Source: Chitinophagales bacterium (GTDB taxonomy: Bacteria; Bacteroidota; Bacteroidia; Chitinophagales; JADIYW01). Taken from it: a stretch of DNA of 64,000 nucleotides. The stretch covers positions 22,015 to 86,014 of the forward strand of contig JAMLHH010000011.1 in NCBI GenBank assembly GCA_023957215.1, written 5' to 3'. Below are positions 1 through 7,482 of the stretch, piece by piece. Position 1 is the stretch's first letter, and each line of letters opens with the position of its first letter. The notes beneath the pieces were generated by a model. It worked only from the letters and a program-made list of their open reading frames with translations, had not been told where the DNA came from and ran no database searches. Made by a program: the position numbers and the translations under genes.

Positions 1-1779
1 CACGGTGATAAGGTAAAAGTGCTTATTCATCAAAGAAAACGAAGACCGGAAGGAATTATCACTGAAATTATCCAAAGAAACAGAACGATTTTTATCGGTC
101 GAGTGGATAAGGAAAAATATTGCTTTGTCATTCCAAACGATAGTGACTTACATGTTGATTTTTTTATACCTGACTCAAAATCAGTAAGTTTAAAACATGG
201 TGATAAAGTGATAGTCGAAATGATATCTTGGCCTGAAAAAGGTAAAAATCCGATAGGCAGGGTAATCGAAAAATTAGCCGATAATACCGATGATGATATT
301 GAGATGAAATCTATTCTAATCCAACACGGTTTTTATCTCGATTTTGAAAAGCCCGTACTTAAAGAAGTCCATGCTATCAGTACTGAGATTGCTGATGAAG
401 AAATCAAGAAAAGAAAAGATTTTAGAAATACGACTACTTTCACCATAGATCCATTGGATGCCAAAGATTTTGATGATGCGCTATCTGTTTGTGAAATTGA
501 AACAGATATCTGGGAAATAGGTATTCATATTGCAGATGTCTCTCACTATGTGAGAGAAGATAGTGCGTTGGATAAGGCTGCTTATAAACGGGCGACTTCT
601 GTTTATTTGGCAGATCGTGTCGCTCCGATGTTGCCCGAAGCCTTATCTAATATCATTTGTTCACTTCGTCCCGATGAAGATAAGCTTTGCTACTCGGCAG
701 TTTTTACGATGAATCAAAAGGCAGAAGTACTATCAGAATGGTTTGGCAGGACAGTGATTCGTTCAGATAGACGTTTTGTTTATGAAGAAGCCCAAGAAAT
801 TATCAACGATAAAAAAGGTGATTTTTACCGGGAGTTGCAACTTTTGGATACTCTTGCACATATTTTGAGAGAAAAAAGGTTGAAAGAAGGTTCGTTGAAT
901 TTTGATTCTCAAGAATTGAGATTTCAGTTGGACGAAAAAGGTTTTCCGGTTGGAGTCGTAGAAGTGTTGAGACAAGATACTAATAAGTTGATAGAAGATT
1001 TTATGCTTTTAGCCAATAGGAGAGTGGCGCATTTTATCTCTGAAAAAGAAAAGGAACTCAAGAAAAATATACCTTTTGTGTATCGTGTGCATGACTTTCC
1101 CGATGAAGACAAGCTGAAAGACTTCGCCACCTTTGCCAAACTCTTTGGTCATACTTTTAACTATGACAACATGAAAAATATCAGTGCTGAAATGAATGCG
1201 TTGATGGATAAAGTGGAAGGTCGTCCGGAGGAAAGGATGTTGCAACAATTGGCAATCAGAAGCATGGCAAAGGCTATCTATTCGACTAAAAATATAGGAC
1301 ATTATGGTCTCGGCTTTGATTTTTACACCCATTTTACTTCACCGATACGCCGATACCCCGATGTCATGGTGCATAGACTACTACAAAAAGTACTCAATGG
1401 AACTTATCCCAATCAGAAGGCGGAAATAGAGGACAAATGTAAGCACTGTTCTGAGCGTGAGCGTGCTGCGATGGAATCCGAACGTGAATCTGTCAAATAC
1501 AAGATGACCCAGTACATGGAATCTCATATTGGCGAGACGTTTAGCGGTATTATTTCAGGTGTGAAAACTTGGGGTGTATATGTAGAATTACCCGAATACA
1601 ACACGGAAGGTCTGATACGCTTAGATTGTTTTTCGGATGACAGATATATTGTAGATGAGAAAAAGATGCAACTGCGCGGTACTTTGACCGACAAAATATA
1701 TCGTTTGGGTGATGAAATCACTGTGAAATTGATAGGAATAGACAAGCAAAAAAAGACGATAGATTTTGACTTGGGATAA
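1..1779 (+). CDS. rnr: Ribonuclease R, 3'-5' exoribonuclease (5' end outside window)
   Basis: RNase R degrades structured RNA processively from the 3' end. The reading frame is open from base 1, so the N-terminus lies upstream; the GTG at 19 is not a credible start. From that GTG, cold-shock-like residues come first, then the RNB catalytic domain with the acidic motif DPLDAKDFDD at about residues 144-153. The HFTSPIRRYPD motif is at about 437-447, and a C-terminal S1 domain lies at about 510-585 (GETFSGIISGVKTWGVYVEL). The usual lysine-rich tail after S1 is almost absent: the protein stops at KTIDFDLG. It ends at a terminator shared with the convergent lipoprotein gene. Family assignment is very secure. 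Confidence 0.97.
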   Translation, partial: HGDKVKVLIHQRKRRPEGIITEIIQRNRTIFIGRVDKEKYCFVIPNDSDLHVDFFIPDSKSVSLKHGDKVIVEMISWPEKGKNPIGRVIEKLADNTDDDIEMKSILIQHGFYLDFEKPVLKEVHAISTEIADEEIKKRKDFRNTTTFTIDPLDAKDFDDALSVCEIETDIWEIGIHIADVSHYVREDSALDKAAYKRATSVYLADRVAPMLPEALSNIICSLRPDEDKLCYSAVFTMNQKAEVLSEWFGRTVIRSDRRFVYEEAQEIINDKKGDFYRELQLLDTLAHILREKRLKEGSLNFDSQELRFQLDEKGFPVGVVEVLRQDTNKLIEDFMLLANRRVAHFISEKEKELKKNIPFVYRVHDFPDEDKLKDFATFAKLFGHTFNYDNMKNISAEMNALMDKVEGRPEERMLQQLAIRSMAKAIYSTKNIGHYGLGFDFYTHFTSPIRRYPDVMVHRLLQKVLNGTYPNQKAEIEDKCKHCSERERAAMESERESVKYKMTQYMESHIGETFSGIISGVKTWGVYVELPEYNTEGLIRLDCFSDDRYIVDEKKMQLRGTLTDKIYRLGDEITVKLIGIDKQKKTIDFDLG

Positions 1780-1966
1780 TCCCGGATGCACGAATGTTTT
1801 TTGAAATTTTTGTTTTAAAGCCTCAACATGCTGAATTTTTTATAAAGATGAAAGTAGAACATATTGAATGAGACAAGACAAACAAGGATAGCCAAGACTA
1901 AAAAGTGCAGAAGAACCACCAATCGGATCATAATATAAATCTTTACCGAACAACGCTTATATAAAT

Positions 1967-2000
1967 AAAAAAAGGTTGTTAGAAATAACAACCTTTTTTT
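1967..2000. terminator. Bidirectional intrinsic terminator
   Basis: An 8-bp perfect stem (AGGTTGTT at 1973-1980, AACAACCT at 1987-1994) encloses a 6-nt loop and is flanked by an A7 run on the left and a T7 run on the right. It can therefore stop transcripts from both the rnr side and the convergent lipoprotein gene. Confidence 0.9.
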
Positions 2001-2016
2001 CTGAATTGATAAAAGT

Positions 2017-2658
2017 CTAAAACTTTTCCGGAAACTGTTTGTAGATACCTTCTGATAGGTCATCTGCCATCATCATCATGTGGTCAAAGGCTATTTGAAA
2101 ATCGTCTATTGACTTTTCATAATCACCATGTAAGAGATCTAATGAATAATCTATGGTAGATGAGATGTGTTTTCTCATCATTTCCACCATCATCTCTTCA
2201 TCCCAATATGGATTAACAGAGGCTAAAAGTTTACCGATATTTTCAGCATTTTGAAACCAGTCATTCACCGCTTTTTCTAAAGCTGCTTCATCACCATTTT
2301 GAGCGGCCGTTAATACCGGAACTGCATCCATGATGTGTGCTTTCAAAGAATCTTCTACCGTTTTTCCGACTTCAGTACCGTAATAGACTGCTATTGCATT
2401 TCCAATATCCTCTTGATTAGCAAGAAGCCTGTTTAATCTTGCGTTTAATTGATCCGGAGCGTGGAAGAAAGCTTCTACGGTAGAGTAAGTCCAGTTCATG
2501 TGTTCTGCCCAAAGTTTGGTCATATCACTTCTTAACTGAAGATAATTTGCGCTGGTATTGTTGTTCGTAATCGTTTTTACGTCATCTTTTTTACAGCTTT
2601 GAAATACTGTTACTGATAGTAACATTAGAATCATTGATAGTTTAGCTAATTTTCTCAT
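2017..2658 (-). CDS. Conserved lipoprotein of unknown function
   Basis: Start chosen at the second methionine (2658), giving MRKLAKLSMILMLLS followed by a lipobox ending at SC; the open frame extends ten codons further but would bury the signal peptide. The mature part is a helical domain with conserved-looking stretches LWAEHMNWTYSTV, NQEDIGNAIAVYYG, WFQNAENIGKLLAS, and a closing MMMMADDLSEGIYKQFPEKF. From memory, proteins with this ending occur widely in bacteria under unreliable names such as acetylglutamate kinase or glycosyltransferase; I see no such active site. Probably anchored at the cell envelope. Monocistronic, ending at the shared terminator at 1967-2000. Confidence 0.8.
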   Translation of the reverse strand: MRKLAKLSMILMLLSVTVFQSCKKDDVKTITNNNTSANYLQLRSDMTKLWAEHMNWTYSTVEAFFHAPDQLNARLNRLLANQEDIGNAIAVYYGTEVGKTVEDSLKAHIMDAVPVLTAAQNGDEAALEKAVNDWFQNAENIGKLLASVNPYWDEEMMVEMMRKHISSTIDYSLDLLHGDYEKSIDDFQIAFDHMMMMADDLSEGIYKQFPEKF

Positions 2659-2842
2659 AAAATTATTTTTAAGTGTTTCAATTTTCATCCGTTAATTTTT
2701 AAGTTTGGATGTATGAAAAGATAGAGTGAGCAACCATCCGTTTAGTTACAAGGAAATGGGCAGGAAGAATTACATTTATTTGTGTATATGTATAAATAAT
2801 AGATTTGCAACAGCTTGTAATGTAAAATGAATTACAGAAAAA

Positions 2843-3348
2843 TATCAATGTACCGATGCAGCACCGGACATTGAGCATCGTCGAAATGTCAAGGTGCGAA
2901 TCATTCCCCCCGTGGTCGGTGTTTCGCCACCGACCACTTTCATACACCGACTACTTTCAGTAGATTATCTAGAAGAACTATATTGGTTGGTGACGGAACA
3001 CCAACCAAAGGAGCGACACTGATCTAATTTGCTAATTAGCTAATTCGAGAATGTATCAATGTACCGATGCAGCACCGGACATTGAGCATCGTCGAAATGT
3101 CAAGGTGCGAATCATTCCCCCCGTGGTCGGTGGCGGAACACCGACCACGGGAAAAGAACTATATTGGTTGGTGACGGAACACCAACCAAAGGCAAAAAGA
3201 TGAAGGTGGTTTAGTTAATTTGCTAATTAGCTAATTCGAGAATGTAGCAATGTACCGATGCAGCACCGGACATTGAGCATCGTCGAAATGTCAAGGTGCG
3301 AATCATTCCCCCCCGTGGTCGGTGGCGCAACCCCGACCACGGGGGGGA
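2843..3348. repeat. Three tandem palindrome-rich REP-like repeat units
   Basis: A constant module ending in gcatcgtcgaaatgtcaagg / tgcgaatcatt occurs at 2875-2905, 3086-3116 and 3277-3307, spaced 211 and 191 bp. Each is preceded by a small inverted repeat (CGATGC...GCATCG) and followed by a palindrome: GTGGTCGGTG-loop-CACCGACCAC in unit 1, CCGTGGTCGGTG-GCGGAA-CACCGACCACGG in unit 2, and a C7/G7-extended version in unit 3. A second palindrome, TTGGTTGGTG-ACGGAA-CACCAACCAA, follows units 1 and 2. The two palindrome types differ by changes on both arms that keep pairing, so the structure rather than the sequence is kept. Looks like extragenic palindromic (REP-type) repeats. No gene found here. 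Confidence 0.85.
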
Positions 3349-3616
3349 TCTCTTTAAGTCTATAGGATTGAGCATTGTAAAACAAAGTTCTGCTTTACTT
3401 AATTCAAAAGCTAATGCATATCCATAATATCCGGTGTGTTCCATACATAGCCAAACATCATAATCAAGTTTCTGAACTTGTTTGATAAATTTCTCAATTT
3501 CGTGCTTTGTGTTTTCACAAATACCATCAGATTGCAGTAGTTCATTGTCTTCTGTCAGAAAACAATAATTAAAAGTGTCTTTGGAAATGTCTATTCCAAT
3601 AAAGAGTTTTTTTCAT
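3345..3616 (-). pseudogene. IS110-family transposase (DEDD recombinase), N-terminal remnant
   Basis: The frame encodes an IS110-type RuvC-like N-terminus: IGIDISKDTFNYCFL carries the first catalytic Asp, and CMEHTGYYGYAL the Glu. It then reads LNPIDLKRS and stops at a G7 run where the palindromic repeat begins, so the last two catalytic Asp residues and the serine-containing C-terminal domain are gone. The only ATG (3616) is out of frame because of an A7 run at 3607-3613; six A would give MKKLFIGIDISKD. The gene is therefore doubly broken: a start-proximal frameshift and a 3' truncation. About 90 codons remain of a family usually over 300. Confidence 0.8.
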
Positions 3617-3649
3617 AACTTTACATTTAGTTATTAAAAAAATTCTGAT

Positions 3650-3800
3650 TACCAAATGGGTTTAGGCTAAAGCTATTAATAAGCCTTAAAGCTTAACATT
3701 CTAAACAGCTCTATAAACCCAAGAGAAGAAGAGGACTAATGCTCAGCATAAGGCTAAAAACTTAATCGCCGAAATAGTTCACCTCTTCTTCTTTGGTATC
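3650..3800 (-). ncRNA. Putative IS110 bridge RNA (two adjacent stem-loops)
   Basis: Directly upstream of the IS110 remnant, in the same orientation, are two neighbouring long stem-loops. The first in transcription order pairs 3782-3792 with 3724-3734 (an 11-bp CCTCTTCTTCT / AGAAGAAGAGG stem) around a 47-nt internal region. The second pairs TGGGTTTA (3657-3664) with TAAACCCA (3714-3721) around about 49 nt that contains its own AGGCT...AGCCT pairing. Known fact: IS110-group elements such as IS621 encode a bridge RNA with two stem-loops bearing target- and donor-binding loops in the non-coding end upstream of the recombinase. Position, orientation and architecture fit; function is inferred only. 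Confidence 0.55.
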
Positions 3801-3849
3801 AGTTTATATCATTATAAAGATAATTATTTATCCTTTGGCAAATCTAATA

Positions 3850-3900
3850 GCATCGTCGAAATGTCAAGGTGCGAATCATTAGACCATGACTTTAGTCGTG
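3850..3900. repeat. Partial fourth copy of the palindromic repeat
   Basis: Bases 3850-3880 match the last 31 bases of the constant module seen in the three units upstream. Instead of the GTGGTCGG palindrome, this copy is followed by a different hairpin, CCATGAC-TTTA-GTCGTGG at about 3884-3901. Its left part is missing exactly where the IS110 leader ends, as if the IS110 element had inserted into a repeat copy. Confidence 0.75.
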
Positions 3901-3912
3901 GGATAATGATAT

Positions 3913-3956
3913 TTAACCACAAAGAACGCTAAGAAAGCGCAAAGGACACAAAGGAG
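3913..3956 (+). repeat. Nonamer-type simple repeat (CACAAAG family)
   Basis: The bases read as imperfect 9-mers related to CACAAAGAA (CACAAAGAA, CGCTAAGAA, AGCGCAAAG, GACACAAAG). A related array lies inverted at about 26151-26193. The remaining bases to 4105 contain a short inverted repeat AATCCT...AGGATT near 3980-4002 and no gene that I can support. Confidence 0.55.
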
Positions 3957-4105
3957 AGATTCGTACTTTGTCCTTTAGAAAATCCTGAAGGGATGATAGG
4001 ATTCTTTCCTATTCAATGTATGGTTTTTCACAAATATGTGAATATATACGTTTTCAGATTAACTATTAGTCCTTTATCCTAAAAAGCATAGAAATAAATA
4101 GAATA

Positions 4106-5173
4106 TCACTTCGTACCAAACTTAGCTAAGAATGCCGCTGCCCCTTCAGGATTGTTTTGTACAAAATCTGTTAGGACTTGTGCTCTTTCACTTTCTTCTA
4201 ACTGTGCAAGTGTATTCATAATGACGCTTTCTTTGTTGATTGCGACAGAAGCTTTGATAATATCTATTTGTTTAGATTTACTGAGACTGATAAAAATATT
4301 TTTTAAGATTTTCGAGTTTTGGATATGCTCAGCCGCTAAAATCAAATCAGCAGGATTTTCTATCATTTCTACTACTTCGTGTAATCTATTATCTTCTATC
4401 ACTTCAATAAAGGATGATACAATGGCATATTCTTTTTTATCCATCAGTTGCTCTACGACGGCTTCTACCGTTTCAATGGGTGTGTTATTGACAATTTGTG
4501 CTCGTTCACTTTCATCTATAAGTGAAAGTGTCGTTATAATCACACTCTCTTTGCCTATCTCTACTGAAGCTTTAATCACATCAATTTGTTTGGATTTGCT
4601 GAAACCCAAAAAGATATTTTTCAAGATATTGGGATTTTGAATATACTGTGCAGAAAGTACAAGATCTGATGGTTTTCTGATAGAGTCTATAATCTTTTTC
4701 AGGCGATTGCTATCTACTACTTCAATAAATGATGAAACGACAAAATGTTTTTTTTCTCTCATCAATTGAGCGACCACTCCTTCCACGATTTCTATCGGTG
4801 TGTCATTAACGATTCGTGAAGCTTTAGACGGAATGATATGTTCTGTCACTTCTGCCATAAAAGGTGTAGATAATCTTTTGGCAATTCCCACCAAATCCGG
4901 TGTAGAAACGTGATAGGAAATCTGTGCCGTGATTTGGGCACCCAAGACTTGTTCGGACATCTTGGCATTGACATAATTTGGAAAGAATTTGACCAATTTT
5001 GCAACCTTTTGCCATTTATCGACTTGGTCTTCATACATCATATTTTGTATTTGGTCATTCAACAATTCTAACTCATCCGTCTCTAATTTTTCCAAATAGG
5101 TTGACGCTTCATCATTGACCATTAATATAAACCTCAGTCTTTTTAAGACCGCATTTCTGTCCACAACATTCAT
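4106..5173 (-). CDS. Helical-repeat protein with two 106-residue internal repeats
   Basis: I do not recognise a named family. The 355-residue product has no signal peptide and is predicted all-helical and cytoplasmic. Residues about 121-226 and 227-332 are near-identical repeats (period 106), each starting with IVN(D/N)TPIE and containing VVSSFIEV or IVSSFIEV, KNIF, SKSKQID(V/I)IKAS and ESERAQ. The N-terminal 120 residues look like a diverged partial copy. The alternation of short helices resembles HEAT-like or MgtE-N-like solenoids, suggesting a protein-binding scaffold. The duplicated DNA suggests recent expansion. It stands alone between the repeat island and dusB. Confidence 0.8.
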   Translation of the reverse strand: MNVVDRNAVLKRLRFILMVNDEASTYLEKLETDELELLNDQIQNMMYEDQVDKWQKVAKLVKFFPNYVNAKMSEQVLGAQITAQISYHVSTPDLVGIAKRLSTPFMAEVTEHIIPSKASRIVNDTPIEIVEGVVAQLMREKKHFVVSSFIEVVDSNRLKKIIDSIRKPSDLVLSAQYIQNPNILKNIFLGFSKSKQIDVIKASVEIGKESVIITTLSLIDESERAQIVNNTPIETVEAVVEQLMDKKEYAIVSSFIEVIEDNRLHEVVEMIENPADLILAAEHIQNSKILKNIFISLSKSKQIDIIKASVAINKESVIMNTLAQLEESERAQVLTDFVQNNPEGAAAFLAKFGTK

Positions 5174-5269
5174 AGCTTTTATCTTTTGATTAGTGAAATT
5201 AACAAAACTTTATAATATACATAAGAAGTTTTAAAATATATGAGCTTATTCCTAAGTCATTTAGTGGAC

Positions 5270-6268
5270 TTAACTGAGTACCAATTCTTTCTCTTCAGCT
5301 TCTTGTATCAATTCGGTCAAGACTTGGTCAATCTCATCAGGACTCAACGAACTCACTAATTTGGTACGGTAGGGTTTTATGTTGGGGATTCCTTTCAGAT
5401 AATTGGCATAATGCCTTCTCATCTCTAAAAGACCGAGTCTTTCCCCCTTCCATTCTATTGATGCCTGAAGATGCTGTCTGATAGCCTCTATTCTTTCAAG
5501 TAGATTGGGCTCGGGCAGAATTGTTGTATCTTTAATATAGGCTTTGATTTGGTTAAAAATCCAAGGGAAACCAATAGTGGCTCTCCCTATCATAATACCA
5601 TCTACGCCATATCTGTTTTTATATTCCAAAGCTTTTTGTGGTGAATCGATATCTCCGTTTCCAAAAACGGGGATATGCATTCTCGGATTGTTTTTTACCT
5701 CTGCTATCAAAGACCAATCGGCTACACCTTTGTACATCTGCTTTCTCGTCCTTCCGTGAATAGAAATGGCTTTGATCCCTACGTCTTGTAGTCTTTCTGC
5801 CACTTCGACAATGTACTTGCTGTCATCATCCCAACCGAGACGGGTTTTGACGGTAACAGGTTTATTAGTGGATTTGACCACTTTATCCGTCAATCTCACC
5901 ATTTTATCCACGTCTTGAAGAATGCCGGCACCTGCCATTTTACAGACAACTTTCTTTACAGGGCAACCATAATTAATATCTATAACTTCCGGATTTGCCT
6001 CCTCAATAATTCTTGCGGATTGCATCATGGCATCTTCATCACCTCCGAAAACCTGAATGCCTATCGGTCTTTCATAATCAAAAATATCCAATTTTTGGAT
6101 ACTCTTTTGTGCATCACGAATCAGTCCTTCGGATGAAATAAATTCCGTGTACATCATATCGGCACCATGTTTTTTACACAACATTCTAAATGGAGGATCA
6201 CTAACATCTTCCATTGGTGCTAATAAAATGGGAAAATCACCCAGCTCTATATCATCGATTTTTACCAA
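5270..6268 (-). CDS. dusB: tRNA-dihydrouridine synthase B
   Basis: Dus enzymes reduce uridines in the tRNA D-loop using FMN and NADPH. The N-terminal TIM barrel shows LLAPMEDVSDPPFR, then INYGCPVKKVVCKMAGAGIL containing the catalytic Cys, VKTRLGW, IHGRTRKQMYKG, and the FMN phosphate site FGNGDI / DGIMIGRA. The open frame reaches 6373, but that extension contains a promoter box on this strand (6285-6292) and invades the opposite gene. I place the start at TTG 6268, giving MVKIDDIELGDFPILLAPMED, the usual Dus N-terminus, about 10 nt after the predicted transcript start. The exact start is less certain than the function. Confidence 0.92.
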   Translation of the reverse strand: MVKIDDIELGDFPILLAPMEDVSDPPFRMLCKKHGADMMYTEFISSEGLIRDAQKSIQKLDIFDYERPIGIQVFGGDEDAMMQSARIIEEANPEVIDINYGCPVKKVVCKMAGAGILQDVDKMVRLTDKVVKSTNKPVTVKTRLGWDDDSKYIVEVAERLQDVGIKAISIHGRTRKQMYKGVADWSLIAEVKNNPRMHIPVFGNGDIDSPQKALEYKNRYGVDGIMIGRATIGFPWIFNQIKAYIKDTTILPEPNLLERIEAIRQHLQASIEWKGERLGLLEMRRHYANYLKGIPNIKPYRTKLVSSLSPDEIDQVLTELIQEAEEKELVLS

Positions 6269-6284
6269 AGAGTAAAAGTTTACA

Positions 6285-6292
6285 CAAAGATA
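6285..6292 (-). promoter_or_regulatory. -7 promoter element TATCTTTG for dusB
   Basis: On the minus strand this reads TATCTTTG, a perfect Bacteroidota TAnnTTTG box, about 16 bases before the TTG chosen as the dusB start. It implies a very short leader and argues against the longer ATG start at 6373. Confidence 0.6.
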
Positions 6293-6342
6293 CGTTTTCT
6301 TATAAGATTTAAACTTTTGTCGTTTACGATGTAGCAATTTTA

Positions 6343-6350
6343 TAATTTTG
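6343..6350 (+). promoter_or_regulatory. -7 promoter element TAATTTTG for the CPBP-cdsA-cmk operon
   Basis: A perfect TAnnTTTG match ending 9 bases before the ATG at 6360. The TTG start at 6348 sits inside this box and is therefore unlikely; the transcript would be nearly leaderless. Confidence 0.6.
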
Positions 6351-6359
6351 TCTCTCATC

Positions 6360-7277
6360 ATGTCATCAGGCACTTTAGACTCAGATAGAAAAAAGGTATT
6401 CTACTATATTAGCAGGCTATTGCTTTTGTTTGTGGCAGGTAATCTTTTGGCTCAAATATTAGCCCGCATACTCCTTTTTATATTTTATCCCGATTTTAAA
6501 GGAAACACCTTGATGGCGCTCACTCATTCATTTCCATCCGCATGGTATTTGATTCGATGGATACAATTGATACATACCGTTTTTTCCTTTGGATTTCCTT
6601 CTTTATGGATTTGGAAAATATATAGTGGAAGTTTCAAGATAGGATTATTGCAAAGAGGAAGTAAATGTCCCGTTTATTCAATATGGGTGATACTAATGAT
6701 AATCTGTTCTCTTCCATTGGTGCAGTTTCTTTATACTTATAATCAAAACATCCATTTTATAGAACCATTACAAAGCATCTTCACAAATATGGAACATCAG
6801 GCAGGTGTCATTTCAAAAGGGATGTTGGCAGATACATCCGTTATAGCGGTTTTATTCAACTTTTTTATCATCGTATTTTTAGCATCAGTTTGTGAAGAGC
6901 TATTTTTTAGGGGAGTAATGCAAAAAATTTTGATGAAAGACTTTTCGCCTGCAACTGCCATCTTCATTGCCGCTTTTTTATTTAGCTTCATTCACTTTCA
7001 ATTTTTCGGCTTTATCCCGAGAATGTTTTTAGGCATTTTATTGGGTCTTATCTTTTATCATACCGGACACTTACTTTTCTCCATTATCGGACATTTTACT
7101 TTTAATTTTATCCAGTTATTCATTTATTATTTGACAGGCAGTGATTATTATTCAAGTATATTTGAAAAAAAATCATCATTTGAATACTTGGGAGTCATTT
7201 CTACAATAATATTTATTACCTTGTATATAAGTTTTAGTAAGTCCTTTTTGAAAAACAGTATCAAGAATGGAAAATGA
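6360..7277 (+). CDS. CPBP family intramembrane glutamic endopeptidase
   Basis: Polytopic membrane protein of about 305 residues with roughly eight hydrophobic segments. The CPBP/Abi (type II CAAX prenyl protease) motifs are in order: EELFFRG at about residue 179, followed by FSFIHFQFFG and a further His-containing helix (SIIGHFTFNF). These supply the catalytic Glu and His residues of the Rce1-like fold. Its substrate is unknown; relatives act in protein processing or bacteriocin immunity. Start taken at ATG 6360 because the upstream TTG lies in the promoter box. Its end overlaps the next gene by 11 bp, so it leads the DUF2007-cdsA-cmk operon. Confidence 0.9.
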   Translation: MSSGTLDSDRKKVFYYISRLLLLFVAGNLLAQILARILLFIFYPDFKGNTLMALTHSFPSAWYLIRWIQLIHTVFSFGFPSLWIWKIYSGSFKIGLLQRGSKCPVYSIWVILMIICSLPLVQFLYTYNQNIHFIEPLQSIFTNMEHQAGVISKGMLADTSVIAVLFNFFIIVFLASVCEELFFRGVMQKILMKDFSPATAIFIAAFLFSFIHFQFFGFIPRMFLGILLGLIFYHTGHLLFSIIGHFTFNFIQLFIYYLTGSDYYSSIFEKKSSFEYLGVISTIIFITLYISFSKSFLKNSIKNGK

Positions 7278-7482
7278 ATCAAATAATTGGCTACTTTTAT
7301 CGACTTATCAATTTGAGTACAAAGCTTCCATCTTGGTCGGAAGTTTAGAAAACGAAGGAATTGAGTATAAAATAGAGAACAAGGTAGATAACGCATTTAA
7401 TTTTATGGGAAAAGTAGAAATATATGTCAGACAGTCGGATTTCGTTAAAGCTCTACATTTAAAAGAGAATATTGATTTATGA
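7267..7482 (+). CDS. DUF2007 domain protein (putative signal-transducing protein)
   Basis: 71-residue soluble protein matching the DUF2007 pattern: an early Y/F-rich strand (WLLLSTYQFEYKASILVGSLENEGIEY), a central conserved region ending in VEIYVRQSDFVKAL, and a compact alpha/beta ferredoxin-like layout. Members have been called signal-transducing by similarity to PII-like folds, but no biochemical role is established. It overlaps the CPBP gene by 11 bp and cdsA by 4 bp, so it is translationally coupled within the phospholipid-synthesis operon. Confidence 0.85.
   Translation: MENESNNWLLLSTYQFEYKASILVGSLENEGIEYKIENKVDNAFNFMGKVEIYVRQSDFVKALHLKENIDL

Noticed and set aside
1815..2063. 82-codon ORF on the minus strand with a hydrophobic core
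   Set aside because: Overlaps the lipoprotein gene end and the shared terminator; a 38-residue inner version would lie beyond the terminator. No support.
2699..2947. 82-codon minus-strand ORF
   Set aside because: Made mostly of the palindromic repeat sequence; composition unlike a protein.
4152..4640. 162-codon plus-strand ORF
   Set aside because: Antisense shadow of the internal repeats of the helical-repeat gene.
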